The notes under the pieces were generated by a model. That model did no database searches, had not been told where the DNA came from, and worked only from the letters and a program-made list of their open reading frames with translations. Below are positions 1 to 7,368 of a stretch of DNA of 16,045 nt, piece after piece (within the stretch, counting starts at the first letter, position 1; every line of letters starts with the position of its first letter). The stretch is from an uncultured Succinatimonas sp. (GTDB taxonomy: Bacteria > Pseudomonadota > Gammaproteobacteria > Enterobacterales > Succinivibrionaceae). The stretch covers positions 1-16,045 of the forward strand of contig CALFLJ010000255.1 of the NCBI GenBank assembly GCA_937880335.1. The letters run 5' to 3'. A program made the position numbers and the translations under genes.

Positions 1-23
1 CTCAGTGGGGATTTTTTTTTTTT
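1..23 (+). terminator. Probable 3' half of a terminator cut by the window edge
   Basis: The window opens with CTCAGTGGGGA followed by a run of twelve T. This looks like the downstream arm and U-tract of an intrinsic terminator whose upstream arm lies outside the window. A short alternative pairing TGGGGAT (6-12) with ATCCCCA (27-33) is also possible. The gene it would serve is not visible. Confidence 0.4.
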
Positions 24-363
24 AGTATCCCCATTAGCTTTATCTTATTTATCCTAATTTCTATCTGAACTCTTAATTTTTCAGATCACATCAAACTCTA
101 TTCTTTATATTTATAATTTTTAAATATTTTACTTTTAATTTTAAAACTCTTATTAAAAAAAATTTTCTTATTTATCAATTTAAAACATTTTGATTTGAAA
201 GTTTTTTACATGTTACTTTTTTTAAATGTGATAACTAAAACGGTTGTAATTTTTGAGTTTTTAAATAAAATTAATGCCGTTATATACGCTATTATATTTA
301 TTATCTTATTGATAATAAAGATAAATGTAAAATTAAAATAGATTGCATTTTTTGTAATTATCT

Positions 364-392
364 TTGACAAAATTTGTAATAAATACTATTAT
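364..392 (+). promoter_or_regulatory. Strong sigma-70 promoter for the isomerase gene
   Basis: A perfect -35 box TTGACA (364-369) is separated by exactly 17 bases from TATTAT (387-392), one mismatch from the consensus -10. Transcription would start near 399, giving an untranslated leader of about 280 bases before the isomerase ATG at 681. The box match is read directly; activity is inferred. Confidence 0.75.
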
Positions 393-403
393 TTGTGTGC
401 AAA

Positions 404-417
404 TGTGTCCGGGCACA
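404..417 (+). promoter_or_regulatory. LacI-type operator palindrome
   Basis: TGTGTCC/GGGCACA is a 14-base palindrome with one mismatched pair and a central CG. An even-length palindrome centred on CG is typical of LacI/GalR-family operators. It lies about 5 to 18 bases after the predicted transcription start, a position where a repressor would block transcription. The LacI-family gene at 7369 is one candidate binder, but that link is inference and the gene carries a stop codon. Confidence 0.55.
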
Positions 418-680
418 AAAATAGTGTAGATTTAAACTAAATTTCATCTTTTTATTTTGAGCATCCCAAAATATTAAGCGTAGTAGTTTCTCAGGACATT
501 TTTTCGTTTTTAATTTCAGAAATTTTATTTAATAAAGCTTGGTTTTAAAGATCATCTTAGATGATTTAGCACATACATAATTTTGCAACTTTTATAGGAA
601 GTTTTTTTGAATCTAAAGGTCGTCTTTTAGGTGAGATTATTGTTTTAGATTAATGATTGAATAAAAAATCAGGAGATTAT

Positions 681-2198
681 ATGCAGTTTACAAATATTCC
701 TAGTGTTAAATTAGGATTAATCGCAGTCTCTCGCGACTGTTTTATAAGAAGTTTATCTGAAAGACGTCGTAGTGCTATTGTAAGTGAGTGTGAGAAACTT
801 AATCTTAAGATAGAGGAGATTAAGGTAACGGTAGAGAATGAGAAAGACTGTCTTAAAGCGGTAGCAGAGGCAAAGGCTTTAGGCTGCAATGCTTTGGTGG
901 TCTTCTTAGGAAACTTCGGACCTGAGACTCCTGAGACATTAATAGCCAAATACTTTGAAGGGCCATGCATGTTTGTAGCGGCGGCAGAGGAGAGTGGCAA
1001 TGATTTAGTAGACGGAAGAGGAGATGCATACTGTGGTATGTTAAATTGCTCCTATAACTTAGGATTACGTAAGTTAAAGGGCTTTATACCAGAGTATCCG
1101 GTAGGAAATGCAAAAGATTTAGCCTTAATGATAAAGGAATATATTCCTGTTGCAAGAACACTTATAGGCTTATCAGGTTTAAAGATTATCACCTTCGGAC
1201 CTCGACCACAGGATTTCTTTGCCTGCAACGCACCTATTAAGGGACTTTATGATTTAGGCGTTGAGATAGAGGAAAACTCAGAGCTTGATTTACTCGTAGC
1301 ATATCGCAAACACAAAGATGATCCGCGCATCAAAGATGTAGTAGCAGATATGGAAAAAGAGTTAGGAGCTGGAAATACCTATCCTGATTTACTAAGCAGA
1401 ATGGCACAGTTTGAGTTAACTTTATTAGACTGGGCTTATGAGCATAAGGGGTCAAGAGAGTACGTCTGCTTTGCAGATAAGTGCTGGCCAGCCTTCCCTG
1501 AGGAGTTTGGTTTTGAGCCATGCTATGTAAATTCCCGTTTAACCTCAAGAGGCATACCGGTTGCATGTGAGGTAGACATATTTGGAGCTCTATCAGAGTA
1601 CATAGGCGCATGCGTATCATATGATGCAGTCACACTGTTGGATATCAATAACTCAGTACCTGAGGATTTATATCTTGAGAATATCAAGGACAAGTATCCT
1701 GAGTATAAGCTAACAGATACCTTTATGGGATTCCATTGTGGCAATACTCCATTTTGCAAGCTTACAAAGAATACTGAGTGTAACTTAAAGTTAGGTAAGA
1801 TTAACTATCAGATAATTCAGCATCGTCTGCTTGAGCCTCAGGGGTCAGAGCCTGACTTTACCCGTGGAACCTTAGAGGGGGATATCCAGGCAGGACCAAT
1901 CACCTTCTTTAGATTACAGACCTTACCTGATACCACCTTACAGGCATATGTAGCAGAGGGAGAGGTATTACCGGTAGGCACACGTTCCTTTGGCGGAATA
2001 GGAATATTTGCAATTAAGGAGATGGGACGCTTCTACCGTCATGTTCTTATAGGTAAGCGTTATCCACATCATGGAGCTGTAGCCTTTGGACATTATGGCA
2101 AAGCCTTATTTGATGTCTTCAATATGTTAGGCATTAAGAGTATCGACTATAACCGTCCTGAAGGTGTTCTCTATCCTAAGGAGAATCCTTTTGCTTAA
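681..2198 (+). CDS. L-fucose/L-arabinose isomerase family protein
   Basis: A 505-residue protein of the L-fucose/L-arabinose isomerase superfamily, cytoplasmic enzymes that interconvert aldoses and ketoses using Mn2+. It is close in length to known members, about 480-590 residues. The C-terminal half carries the blocks expected for the active site: CEVDIFGALSEY with Glu297, VTLLDINN with Asp321, FHCGN with His352, and YPHHGAVAFGH with His463/His464. The Glu, Asp and one His are the likely metal ligands by analogy with E. coli FucI. The ATG at 681 is preferred over an upstream in-frame TTG at 657 because AGGAG (671-675) lies 5 bases before it. It is transcribed alone, from the promoter at 364 to the terminator at 2225. 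The substrate cannot be decided from sequence: fucose, arabinose, D-arabinose or another sugar. The neighbouring sugar-binding proteins suggest the same sugar pathway. Confidence 0.8.
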   Translation: MQFTNIPSVKLGLIAVSRDCFIRSLSERRRSAIVSECEKLNLKIEEIKVTVENEKDCLKAVAEAKALGCNALVVFLGNFGPETPETLIAKYFEGPCMFVAAAEESGNDLVDGRGDAYCGMLNCSYNLGLRKLKGFIPEYPVGNAKDLALMIKEYIPVARTLIGLSGLKIITFGPRPQDFFACNAPIKGLYDLGVEIEENSELDLLVAYRKHKDDPRIKDVVADMEKELGAGNTYPDLLSRMAQFELTLLDWAYEHKGSREYVCFADKCWPAFPEEFGFEPCYVNSRLTSRGIPVACEVDIFGALSEYIGACVSYDAVTLLDINNSVPEDLYLENIKDKYPEYKLTDTFMGFHCGNTPFCKLTKNTECNLKLGKINYQIIQHRLLEPQGSEPDFTRGTLEGDIQAGPITFFRLQTLPDTTLQAYVAEGEVLPVGTRSFGGIGIFAIKEMGRFYRHVLIGKRYPHHGAVAFGHYGKALFDVFNMLGIKSIDYNRPEGVLYPKENPFA

Positions 2199-2224
2199 AA
2201 ATTAAGCCCCAGTAATACAATTTT

Positions 2225-2261
2225 AATCCTTCGACCCTTTAGATGATCGAAGGATTTTTTT
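2225..2261 (+). terminator. Intrinsic terminator after the isomerase gene
   Basis: A perfect 10-base-pair stem, AATCCTTCGA (2225-2234) with TCGAAGGATT (2247-2256), has a 12-base loop and continues into a run of T to 2261. It begins 26 bases after the isomerase stop codon. Confidence 0.9.
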
Positions 2262-2910
2262 GTATAGATAAAAGTCATAAAGTGCATATATATGCCTAAA
2301 ACAGTATTTAAAGCAAGCTTGGGCATTTACCTTTTTTAGAGAGAAATTAGAGTTTTTTTTGGATCTTTACTCCACAAGATAAGTCTGTTACTTTTTTTTT
2401 ACCTTAAGTAATTATTTGATCTTTTGTGAAAATAAAAAAAATTTTGTCAAATTATATTTGATATTAGCATTTATTTTCTTAAGATACAGAAATTTATTTT
2501 TTAATAATGTGGAGCATTTATCTAGATTTTATAATATAAAAATATTACATATTATTAACATTTACTTTTGTAAATATATATCTTTTCTATTCCATATATT
2601 GTTTAAAAATTAAGAATTAAATTTAATATAAAAATATCTTTAAATATAGATATAGTTTATCGGCGCTAGTTAAATAATTACTATATTCATGTATTTTATA
2701 TAATAAATACTATGGTTATACAATTTTGTATATGTATATTAAATAAATTGTCTTTTATTATTTTTATCTTGATAAGGTTTAATTATAACTAAACCTTAAA
2801 TAATATTTTTTGTTTAATACTCTTAATAATAAAAAACATATAAAAATGATGTAATATGCGCAGGTCAAAAATATTTTTATTTTTCTGATTTTATTTGGAA
2901 GGATCAAAGT
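2262..2910. other. Extremely AT-rich intergenic region
   Basis: No supportable gene is present. From about 2400 to 2880 the DNA is almost pure A/T with many A- and T-tracts. The only open frame is a TTG-initiated low-complexity one without a ribosome binding site. The region holds the upstream control DNA of the 2911 gene, including the inverted repeat at 2773. Its composition suggests intrinsically bent DNA or a nucleoid-protein target. Confidence 0.6.
2773..2798. promoter_or_regulatory. Candidate operator, copy 1 of a shared inverted repeat
   Basis: Nine-base perfect arms TAAGGTTTA (2773-2781) and TAAACCTTA (2790-2798) are separated by 8 bases. The outer seven bases of each arm, TAAGGTT and AACCTTA, recur upstream of the paralogous gene at 5912. 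The centre lies about 125 bases before the ATG at 2911. A possible -35 TTGATA overlaps at 2769-2774 and an AT-rich -10 candidate TAATAT follows at 2801. Because the stem is AT-rich and sits upstream of a gene, a protein-binding site is more likely than a terminator. Confidence 0.5.
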
Positions 2911-4029
2911 ATGTTTAAAGGGTTTGGATGTTTAAATTTAATAAAATTAGCTTTTATTCCACTTACACTCTCTATTTTTACTGCGCAATGTTATGCATAT
3001 ACAATAGGAATTTCTCTTACTACGCAAAACAATGAGCGTATGTATGTTGAAGGCCCTAAAATAGATAAAGCCTTAAGAGATAGAGGCTATAACACTATGC
3101 TTTATTACAGTGGTGACGGTGATGCTAAGCTTCAAAAACAGCATATAGAACGTTTTATAGCCAATAAAGTTGATCTTATGATCATAACTCCTGTGGATGC
3201 CGTATCAATAAGCGACGTAGTACAGAAGGCAATAGATCAGAATATAAAGGTTGTAGCATTAAATAGTATGCTTGCAACAGGTAAGGAAACAGCTTTTGTA
3301 GGTTTTGACAATTATAAAATTGGCCGTATGCTAGGCAATCTTTTAAAGGTAAATTTTGATCCTAAAAAGGCTAAGAAACCATATGTGATCGGAATGCTTT
3401 TAGGAGATAAGCAAGATGTCGCTACAAGAGAAACCTATGAGGGATTTATGTCTGTTGTAGGAGATTTCTTTAATGCAGGAACTTACAGAACAGTAGGTGG
3501 AGATTTTTCCTACGTTGGAAATAGCATTCCTCAGGCCTCAACAGAGGTTGCGTATATGGTAGTTTATGAGGCTATAGAAAAGTTTAAACAAAATCCTAAT
3601 AACAAGCTTGATGTGATTGTTTCATCCTCTGACGCTATGGCCTTAGCTGCGCATCAGGCTTTAGAAAAGCATGGGCTTAAAGAGGAAGATATGCCTTTTA
3701 TTATAGGAACCGATGCTTCAGCTGAGGGGGCATATATGCTAAAAAACAGGCACATGCAATATACAGCCTTTAAGAATTATAAAGCTTTGACAAATCGTTT
3801 AGTTTCAATTGTAGATGAGATAAAAGAAAGCGGAGAGAAAGAGATTAAATTCACATCAAATAGAATGGTGGCATTTGCTGATAAATATCCTCCAATCAAA
3901 TCCTATATCTTAGATTCAACTATCATAAATCAGGCAAATTGGAAGGGAACACTTTTAGATTCAAGCTATTATAGTGAATATGAGGTTGATGAAATCGACG
4001 AGAAATATAAAATTTATAATCTAAGATAA
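2911..4029 (+). CDS. Periplasmic sugar-binding protein, divergent ChvE/XylF-type paralog
   Basis: A 372-residue type I periplasmic binding protein (Peripla_BP_4-like). A signal peptide covers about residues 1-29, with predicted cleavage after QCYA. The mature protein starts YTIGISLTTQNNERMYVEG, matching the YKVGVMMPTQNQERWYHDG start of the 5912 product. Other shared blocks are GDGDAKLQKQHIE, the domain-switch segment TPVDAVS, SSSDAMALA and AFKNYKAL. The Trp of the ERW segment is Met44 here. The YDRL segment of the ChvE-type protein is LNSM (about residues 117-120), so two positions expected to contact sugar differ and the ligand is probably different. A C-terminal tail rich in Tyr and Asp/Glu extends about 20 residues past the paralogs. 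GGAAGGA (2897-2903) is a good ribosome binding site 7 bases before the ATG. No transport ATPase or permease lies nearby, so it may use a distant transporter or serve a receptor. Confidence 0.75.
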   Translation: MFKGFGCLNLIKLAFIPLTLSIFTAQCYAYTIGISLTTQNNERMYVEGPKIDKALRDRGYNTMLYYSGDGDAKLQKQHIERFIANKVDLMIITPVDAVSISDVVQKAIDQNIKVVALNSMLATGKETAFVGFDNYKIGRMLGNLLKVNFDPKKAKKPYVIGMLLGDKQDVATRETYEGFMSVVGDFFNAGTYRTVGGDFSYVGNSIPQASTEVAYMVVYEAIEKFKQNPNNKLDVIVSSSDAMALAAHQALEKHGLKEEDMPFIIGTDASAEGAYMLKNRHMQYTAFKNYKALTNRLVSIVDEIKESGEKEIKFTSNRMVAFADKYPPIKSYILDSTIINQANWKGTLLDSSYYSEYEVDEIDEKYKIYNLR

Positions 4030-4036
4030 ATTAAAG

Positions 4037-4065
4037 TCCCCTCATTAAAAAAAGCAATGAGGGGA
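4037..4065. terminator. Hairpin downstream of the 2911 gene
   Basis: A 10-base-pair stem, TCCCCTCATT (4037-4046) with AATGAGGGGA (4056-4065), starts 8 bases after the stop codon. No T-run follows on the plus strand. On the minus strand the sequence after the stem is ACTTTAATTT, so it may better end transcripts from the convergent gene at 4144-5228. Confidence 0.5.
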
Positions 4066-4085
4066 AAGTAAAGTCATCTTAAGTT

Positions 4086-4136
4086 TAGGTAAAAAGCTTA
4101 ATTAAAAAAAGCTTTAACTTATTACCTATTTTTTTT
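4086..4136 (+). terminator. Bulged intrinsic terminator
   Basis: An outer stem TAGGTAA (4086-4092) with TTACCTA (4122-4128) encloses an inner stem AAAGCTT (4093-4099) with AAGCTTT (4109-4115), leaving a bulge of 6 bases. Eight T follow (4129-4136). It lies between the convergent binding-protein genes and ends the plus-strand transcript. Confidence 0.65.
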
Positions 4137-4143
4137 GAATTTT

Positions 4144-5228
4144 TTAAAAGTTTTTACTGCTAAGTGCTACAAAATTCTCAATTCTATTATTGCTTTTAAT
4201 TACTGTACTTATGTTATCTAAGGTTACAGGAATGCTCTCGCAGGTTAATGTAGCTAAATATTTAGCCCCATTGTAGTATGTATCATTATCCTCAAGCTTT
4301 ACCACCTTATTTTGAGATTTTGCATTTGCTATGCTTAAAAGTGCTTTATGTAGGGCTTTATAGTCCTTATATACTCCCATATCGATCTGTCTTTTGTAAA
4401 TGCACATTTCAGAGGCGATATCTAGATCTGCACTTATGATGGATATTCGTATTCTGCAAATCCTGCTTTTTTTAAAGCTTTTACAATACCCAATGTTATT
4501 GACTCTGAAGGAGAGATAATAGCATCTAAATGCACTTTGTCTTTGCTTACGCCATAATTTTGTTTTTCAATTAAATAAAGCATGCGCTTGTAAGCCTTAT
4601 CCTCAGAGTTATCTGCAATACTTGCATATCCCATCGAAACTGCATTTGATGGTATATTCAGATCTTTCTTGTCAAGGTAGGGCTTAAGTACATTTCTTAC
4701 CCCCTGCCACATGAGCTTTGCATTTTGATCTTTTGTAGATCCCGCAAAAATCTCGATATTTTTAGGAGTAGTACCAGGATTTTTATTAATCTCAAGAGCA
4801 TCTAAAAGATAAAATGCTTGTTCAGCTCCAATTCTCTCGCTGTCAAAAGTTATAAAGTAATCGACATTTTCACTCTCTGTGAGCATAAGATCATATGAAA
4901 CTACGGTTATACCGGCTTTATGAGCTTTTTCTAATTCTTTGATAAAAGCCTTGCTGTCTATAGGTGCCACGACAATCATCTGGCATCCATCAGAAATCAT
5001 CCGCTCAATCTGATTCTTCTGAAGTTCAACATCACCATCGCCACCATAATAAAGTTGCACATCATGTCCGTTCTTTATTAAAAAAGCTTCCATTTCCTTG
5101 CCGTCAAAATACCAGCGGGAGATGTTCTGTGTCGGAAGGGTAATACCAATTTTAATTGCGTAAGCACTTTGTAAAACAAAACTTATTGATAAAACAGCAA
5201 TATATTTGATTAATTTTTTTATATTCAT
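4144..5228 (-). pseudogene. Periplasmic sugar-binding protein, broken by a single-base frameshift
   Basis: This is a third ChvE/XylF-type binding protein. The first frame (5228-4434) gives 264 residues with a signal peptide cleaved near SAYA (residue 24), then IKIGITLPTQNISRWYFDG, GGDGDVELQKNQIERM, APIDS and SPSESITLG. It stops with TAA right after AGFAEYEYPS. The next frame continues without a gap as IISADLDIASEM...MGVYKDYKALHKALL and ends at 4144. This lines up with the PVVTGQDCDAK...MSVFKDTRLLNEQ part of the 5912 product. Adding one base near 4440/4441 restores a protein of about 361 residues, the family length. No homopolymer lies at the break. It could be a real inactivating deletion or a sequence error. 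The ribosome binding site is weak. The YDR motif reads YDL, so its ligand may differ from that of the 5912 product. Confidence 0.85.
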
Positions 5229-5313
5229 AATAACTTTTCAAAAATTAAACAGACACATGTATTTTCCGTAAGTTTTGTTAAATAAACTTGTTAACATTGT
5301 AAAATCTTAATTT

Positions 5314-5332
5314 ATCTAAAAATATTTTAGAT
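5314..5332. promoter_or_regulatory. Perfect 19-base palindrome upstream of the broken binding-protein gene
   Basis: ATCTAAAA (5314-5321) and TTTTAGAT (5325-5332) are perfect arms around ATA. The site lies about 95 bases before the minus-strand start at 5228. It has operator-like geometry and no T-run that would mark a terminator. A looser repeat, AAGTTT...AAACTT (5270-5289), lies nearer the gene and partly resembles the TAAGGTT motif. Confidence 0.4.
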
Positions 5333-5772
5333 TAGCCACAAGATCTTAAATGCGTGCCTCCATCCTCAGAATGTATCTTGCTTTAATTCGCTGTTTTATG
5401 CTTAAAACTTATAATAAATATTGTGTTGCTTTGCCTTAACACATGGCTTTTTGATAAAAGAGTATTTTAAGGATTATTTTTACAGGTTTTAATAATCAAG
5501 GCTGTGTTTTAAGAGCACTGTAAAGGTTTTTAATCTCTTAGATTTAAGAGGAAAAAAAAATCAGGCAGGGTTTACATTCTTAAACTGCGTCTTTATATAT
5601 AAAAAGTCTGGGGGGGAGAGAATTACTTCTTTAAAAGAAGGCTTATGGTGAGGGTGAATTTAGTATAAGTAAGATTAACAATCAGTCATTATTTTTGTCT
5701 TATCTGCCTCATTCTCAATGGCATGGGTGGATATAATTTGTGAAAATTTCAAAACTTAGATCTAATGTAGAT

Positions 5773-5798
5773 TAAGGTTTCTCATATAACCTTATAAT
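5773..5798 (+). promoter_or_regulatory. Candidate operator, copy 2, overlapping a -10 box
   Basis: TAAGGTT (5773-5779) and AACCTTA (5788-5794) are perfect 7-base arms around 8 bases. The right arm runs into TATAAT (5793-5798), a perfect -10 box, although no good -35 stands 17 bases upstream. That arrangement suggests an activator-dependent promoter or one blocked by a repressor. The centre lies about 128 bases before the ATG at 5912, almost the same distance as copy 1 from its gene. Confidence 0.5.
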
Positions 5799-5870
5799 AA
5801 ATAAAGGGCTTTTAGAACATAATACAATTTAGATGATATATAAAATTCATAATGTAAACTTTCATCTATA

Positions 5871-5911
5871 AAGGAGGCGGCACTTTAAAACTTTTAATGT
5901 GCTGAGAATCT
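5871..5911 (+). promoter_or_regulatory. Ribosome binding site separated from its start by a hairpin
   Basis: The strongest Shine-Dalgarno sequence, AAGGAGG (5871-5877), lies 34 bases before the ATG at 5912, too far for normal use. The intervening bases 5880-5902 can fold: GCAC (5880-5883) pairs with GTGC (5899-5902), and inner TTTAAAA/TTTTAA pairing adds to the stem. Folding out these 23 bases would leave about 11 bases between the Shine-Dalgarno sequence and the ATG. Otherwise initiation must rely on the weak GAG at 5904-5906. Confidence 0.4.
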
Positions 5912-6964
5912 ATGAAACTTAAGAAAACATCAGGTATTTTACTTGGGCTTAGCCTGGTATTTTCAGTTTGGTCAAGCAGTGCATATGCCTATAAAGTGGG
6001 GGTTATGATGCCTACACAAAATCAGGAGCGCTGGTACCATGACGGCTTTTTACTTAGAGATATGTTAAAGGACAAGGGCTATGATGTAGAGTTATTCTAC
6101 GGTGGCGATGATGATATACCCATTCAAAAACGCCAGATCCCTCGTTTAATCCATGAGGGCTACCAGGCTCTAATCATAGGTCCTATTGATGGAACTAAGC
6201 TTACTGACGAATTAGTTGAAGCTAAGGAAAAAGGAATTCCTGTAATATCCTACGACAGACTTATCATGGGATCTGATGCCGTATCTTATTATGTATCCTT
6301 TAATAACAAAAAGGTAGGTATTTTGCAGGGGCAGGATATATTAGATAAGATAAATATTGAGGATGGTAAGATAAAATACCTTGAAATTTTCTATGGCTCA
6401 CTTGGCGATAACAATGCCCGCTTTTTCTATGACGGGGCTATGGAGGTTTTAAGGCCTTATATTGAAAAGGGGCAGATTGTAGTTTTATCTAATGAAATAA
6501 GTCCAGAGCAAACAAATATTCCAAAATGGGATACTGATTTAGCTTTAAAACGCATGGACAGACTTATATCCAAATACAATTATGGTCCAAGCTTAGATAA
6601 GCAAAGGCTGGATGCTGTTTTATCCCCGTCGGATGCTCTAACAGCTGGCATTGTTGTATCTTTAAGAAAAGCTGGATTTACTAAGGATAATTTTCCTGTA
6701 GTAACAGGACAGGATTGCGATGCCAAGGTAGTTGAGATGATCTTAAATGGTGAGGTTTCCATGAGCGTATTTAAGGATACCCGCCTATTAAATGAGCAAG
6801 TTATAGAAATGATTGATGCAATATCCTCAAATAAAGAGGTAAAAGTCAACGATACAACAAGCTACGATAATGGCAAGGGATTTGTAAAGTCATATTTGTG
6901 TGAGCCTGTTGTAGTTGATAAGGATAATTATAAAAAAATCCTGGTTGATAACGCTGGTAATTAA
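5912..6964 (+). CDS. ChvE-like multiple-sugar-binding periplasmic protein
   Basis: A 350-residue periplasmic sugar-binding protein that strongly resembles ChvE of Agrobacterium (about 354 residues) and is related to XylF. The signal peptide covers residues 1-26, with cleavage after SSAYA. Blocks in order: MPTQNQERWYHDG with Trp41, GGDDDIPIQKRQI (65-76), GPIDGTKL (90-97), ISYDRLI with Asp115/Arg116, GSLGDNNARFFYDGAM (162-177), LSPSDALTAGI (238-247), VVTGQDCD (263-270) and SVFKDTR (285-291). These include the residues expected to bind pyranose sugars. In known systems such proteins feed an ABC transporter, or in ChvE signal through a sensor kinase; neither is encoded here. Of the three paralogs this one best keeps the family motifs. 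Its start is fixed by the signal peptide, despite the unusual ribosome binding site. The sugar is unknown; an aldopentose, fucose or galactose would suit the neighbouring isomerase. Confidence 0.85.
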   Translation: MKLKKTSGILLGLSLVFSVWSSSAYAYKVGVMMPTQNQERWYHDGFLLRDMLKDKGYDVELFYGGDDDIPIQKRQIPRLIHEGYQALIIGPIDGTKLTDELVEAKEKGIPVISYDRLIMGSDAVSYYVSFNNKKVGILQGQDILDKINIEDGKIKYLEIFYGSLGDNNARFFYDGAMEVLRPYIEKGQIVVLSNEISPEQTNIPKWDTDLALKRMDRLISKYNYGPSLDKQRLDAVLSPSDALTAGIVVSLRKAGFTKDNFPVVTGQDCDAKVVEMILNGEVSMSVFKDTRLLNEQVIEMIDAISSNKEVKVNDTTSYDNGKGFVKSYLCEPVVVDKDNYKKILVDNAGN

Positions 6965-6990
6965 CAATTGCAGTCAACATATAAATCTTT

Positions 6991-7019
6991 TAATGCCTAC
7001 AAATATACTGTAGGCATTA
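6991..7019. terminator. Hairpin after the ChvE-like gene
   Basis: A perfect 11-base-pair stem, TAATGCCTACA (6991-7001) with TGTAGGCATTA (7009-7019), has a 7-base loop and starts 26 bases after the stop codon. No T-run follows, so it may stabilise the 3' end or be a weak terminator. Confidence 0.5.
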
Positions 7020-7029
7020 CATTTATGAA

Positions 7030-7071
7030 AAGATGCCTTTTTAGCCAAGTTTCAAAATTATCAGGCATCTT
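7030..7071. repeat. Second hairpin sharing the TGCCT/AGGCA core
   Basis: AAGATGCCT (7030-7038) pairs perfectly with AGGCATCTT (7063-7071) around a 24-base loop. It shares the core ATGCCT/AGGCAT with the preceding hairpin. No T-run follows. Confidence 0.4.
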
Positions 7072-7368
7072 AGTTAAACATGATAAATAAGAGATAAGCT
7101 AAAGGTTAAAATTTAAGAACTATACCTTAAGACAAAGGTTAGTGATGCCTTAATCTGTATTAGGGGTAAATGAGTCCATAAAGGACATCAAGAAAGTTTG
7201 TTTTGTCACATGTAGATTAACCCTCAAATGGGGCTTATTTATATAAAAGTGCGAAATCTTCCTTAATTTTTTCAAAAAAAATCAAAACAATATTCTATTA
7301 GGCTAAAATAGACAGAGTATTTTTTTAGTTTAAATTTTATCTATTTATAAAGTTTTTTAAGATTTTAT

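Larger units (their letters stand above)
5229..5911. other. Divergent intergenic region between two binding-protein genes
   Basis: No convincing gene is present. The region holds the inverted repeats at 5314 and 5773, a 15-base palindrome CTTCTTT-A-AAAGAAG (5626-5640), a run of seven G at 5610-5616 that stands out in AT-rich DNA, and the long leader of the 5912 gene. A 13-codon frame at 5718-5759 lacks a ribosome binding site and is not called. Confidence 0.5.
6965..7368. other. Intergenic region with two hairpins and regulator leader
   Basis: No gene is seen. The first 110 bases hold two hairpins listed separately. Between 7101 and 7140 three half-sites resembling the TAAGGTT motif occur: AAAGGTT, ACCTTAA and AAAGGTT. 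A TCTATT...AATAGA repeat lies at 7294-7312 in the likely promoter region of the regulator gene. No promoter matches consensus well. Confidence 0.45.

Noticed and set aside
677..1000. Open frames antisense to the isomerase, PII, aroG and serA regions
   Set aside because: They are fully overlapped by well-supported genes and encode low-complexity sequence without starts or motifs.
2292..2339. 15-codon frame MPKTVFKASLGIYLF
   Set aside because: No ribosome binding site and no codon pattern that would make a leader peptide.
2416..2613. 65-codon hydrophobic open frame
   Set aside because: It starts with TTG, has no ribosome binding site, and its residues (Ile, Phe, Asn, Lys, Tyr, Leu) are what random AT-rich DNA encodes.
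4430..4445. Programmed ribosomal frameshift in the binding-protein gene
   Set aside because: No slippery heptamer or downstream stimulatory structure is seen; a simple indel explains it.
5610..5616. Run of seven G as a phase-variable tract
   Set aside because: It lies about 295 bases before the gene, outside any promoter core or coding frame.
5718..5759. 13-codon frame MAWVDIICENFKT upstream of the ChvE-like gene
   Set aside because: No ribosome binding site, far from the gene, and no repeated regulatory codon.
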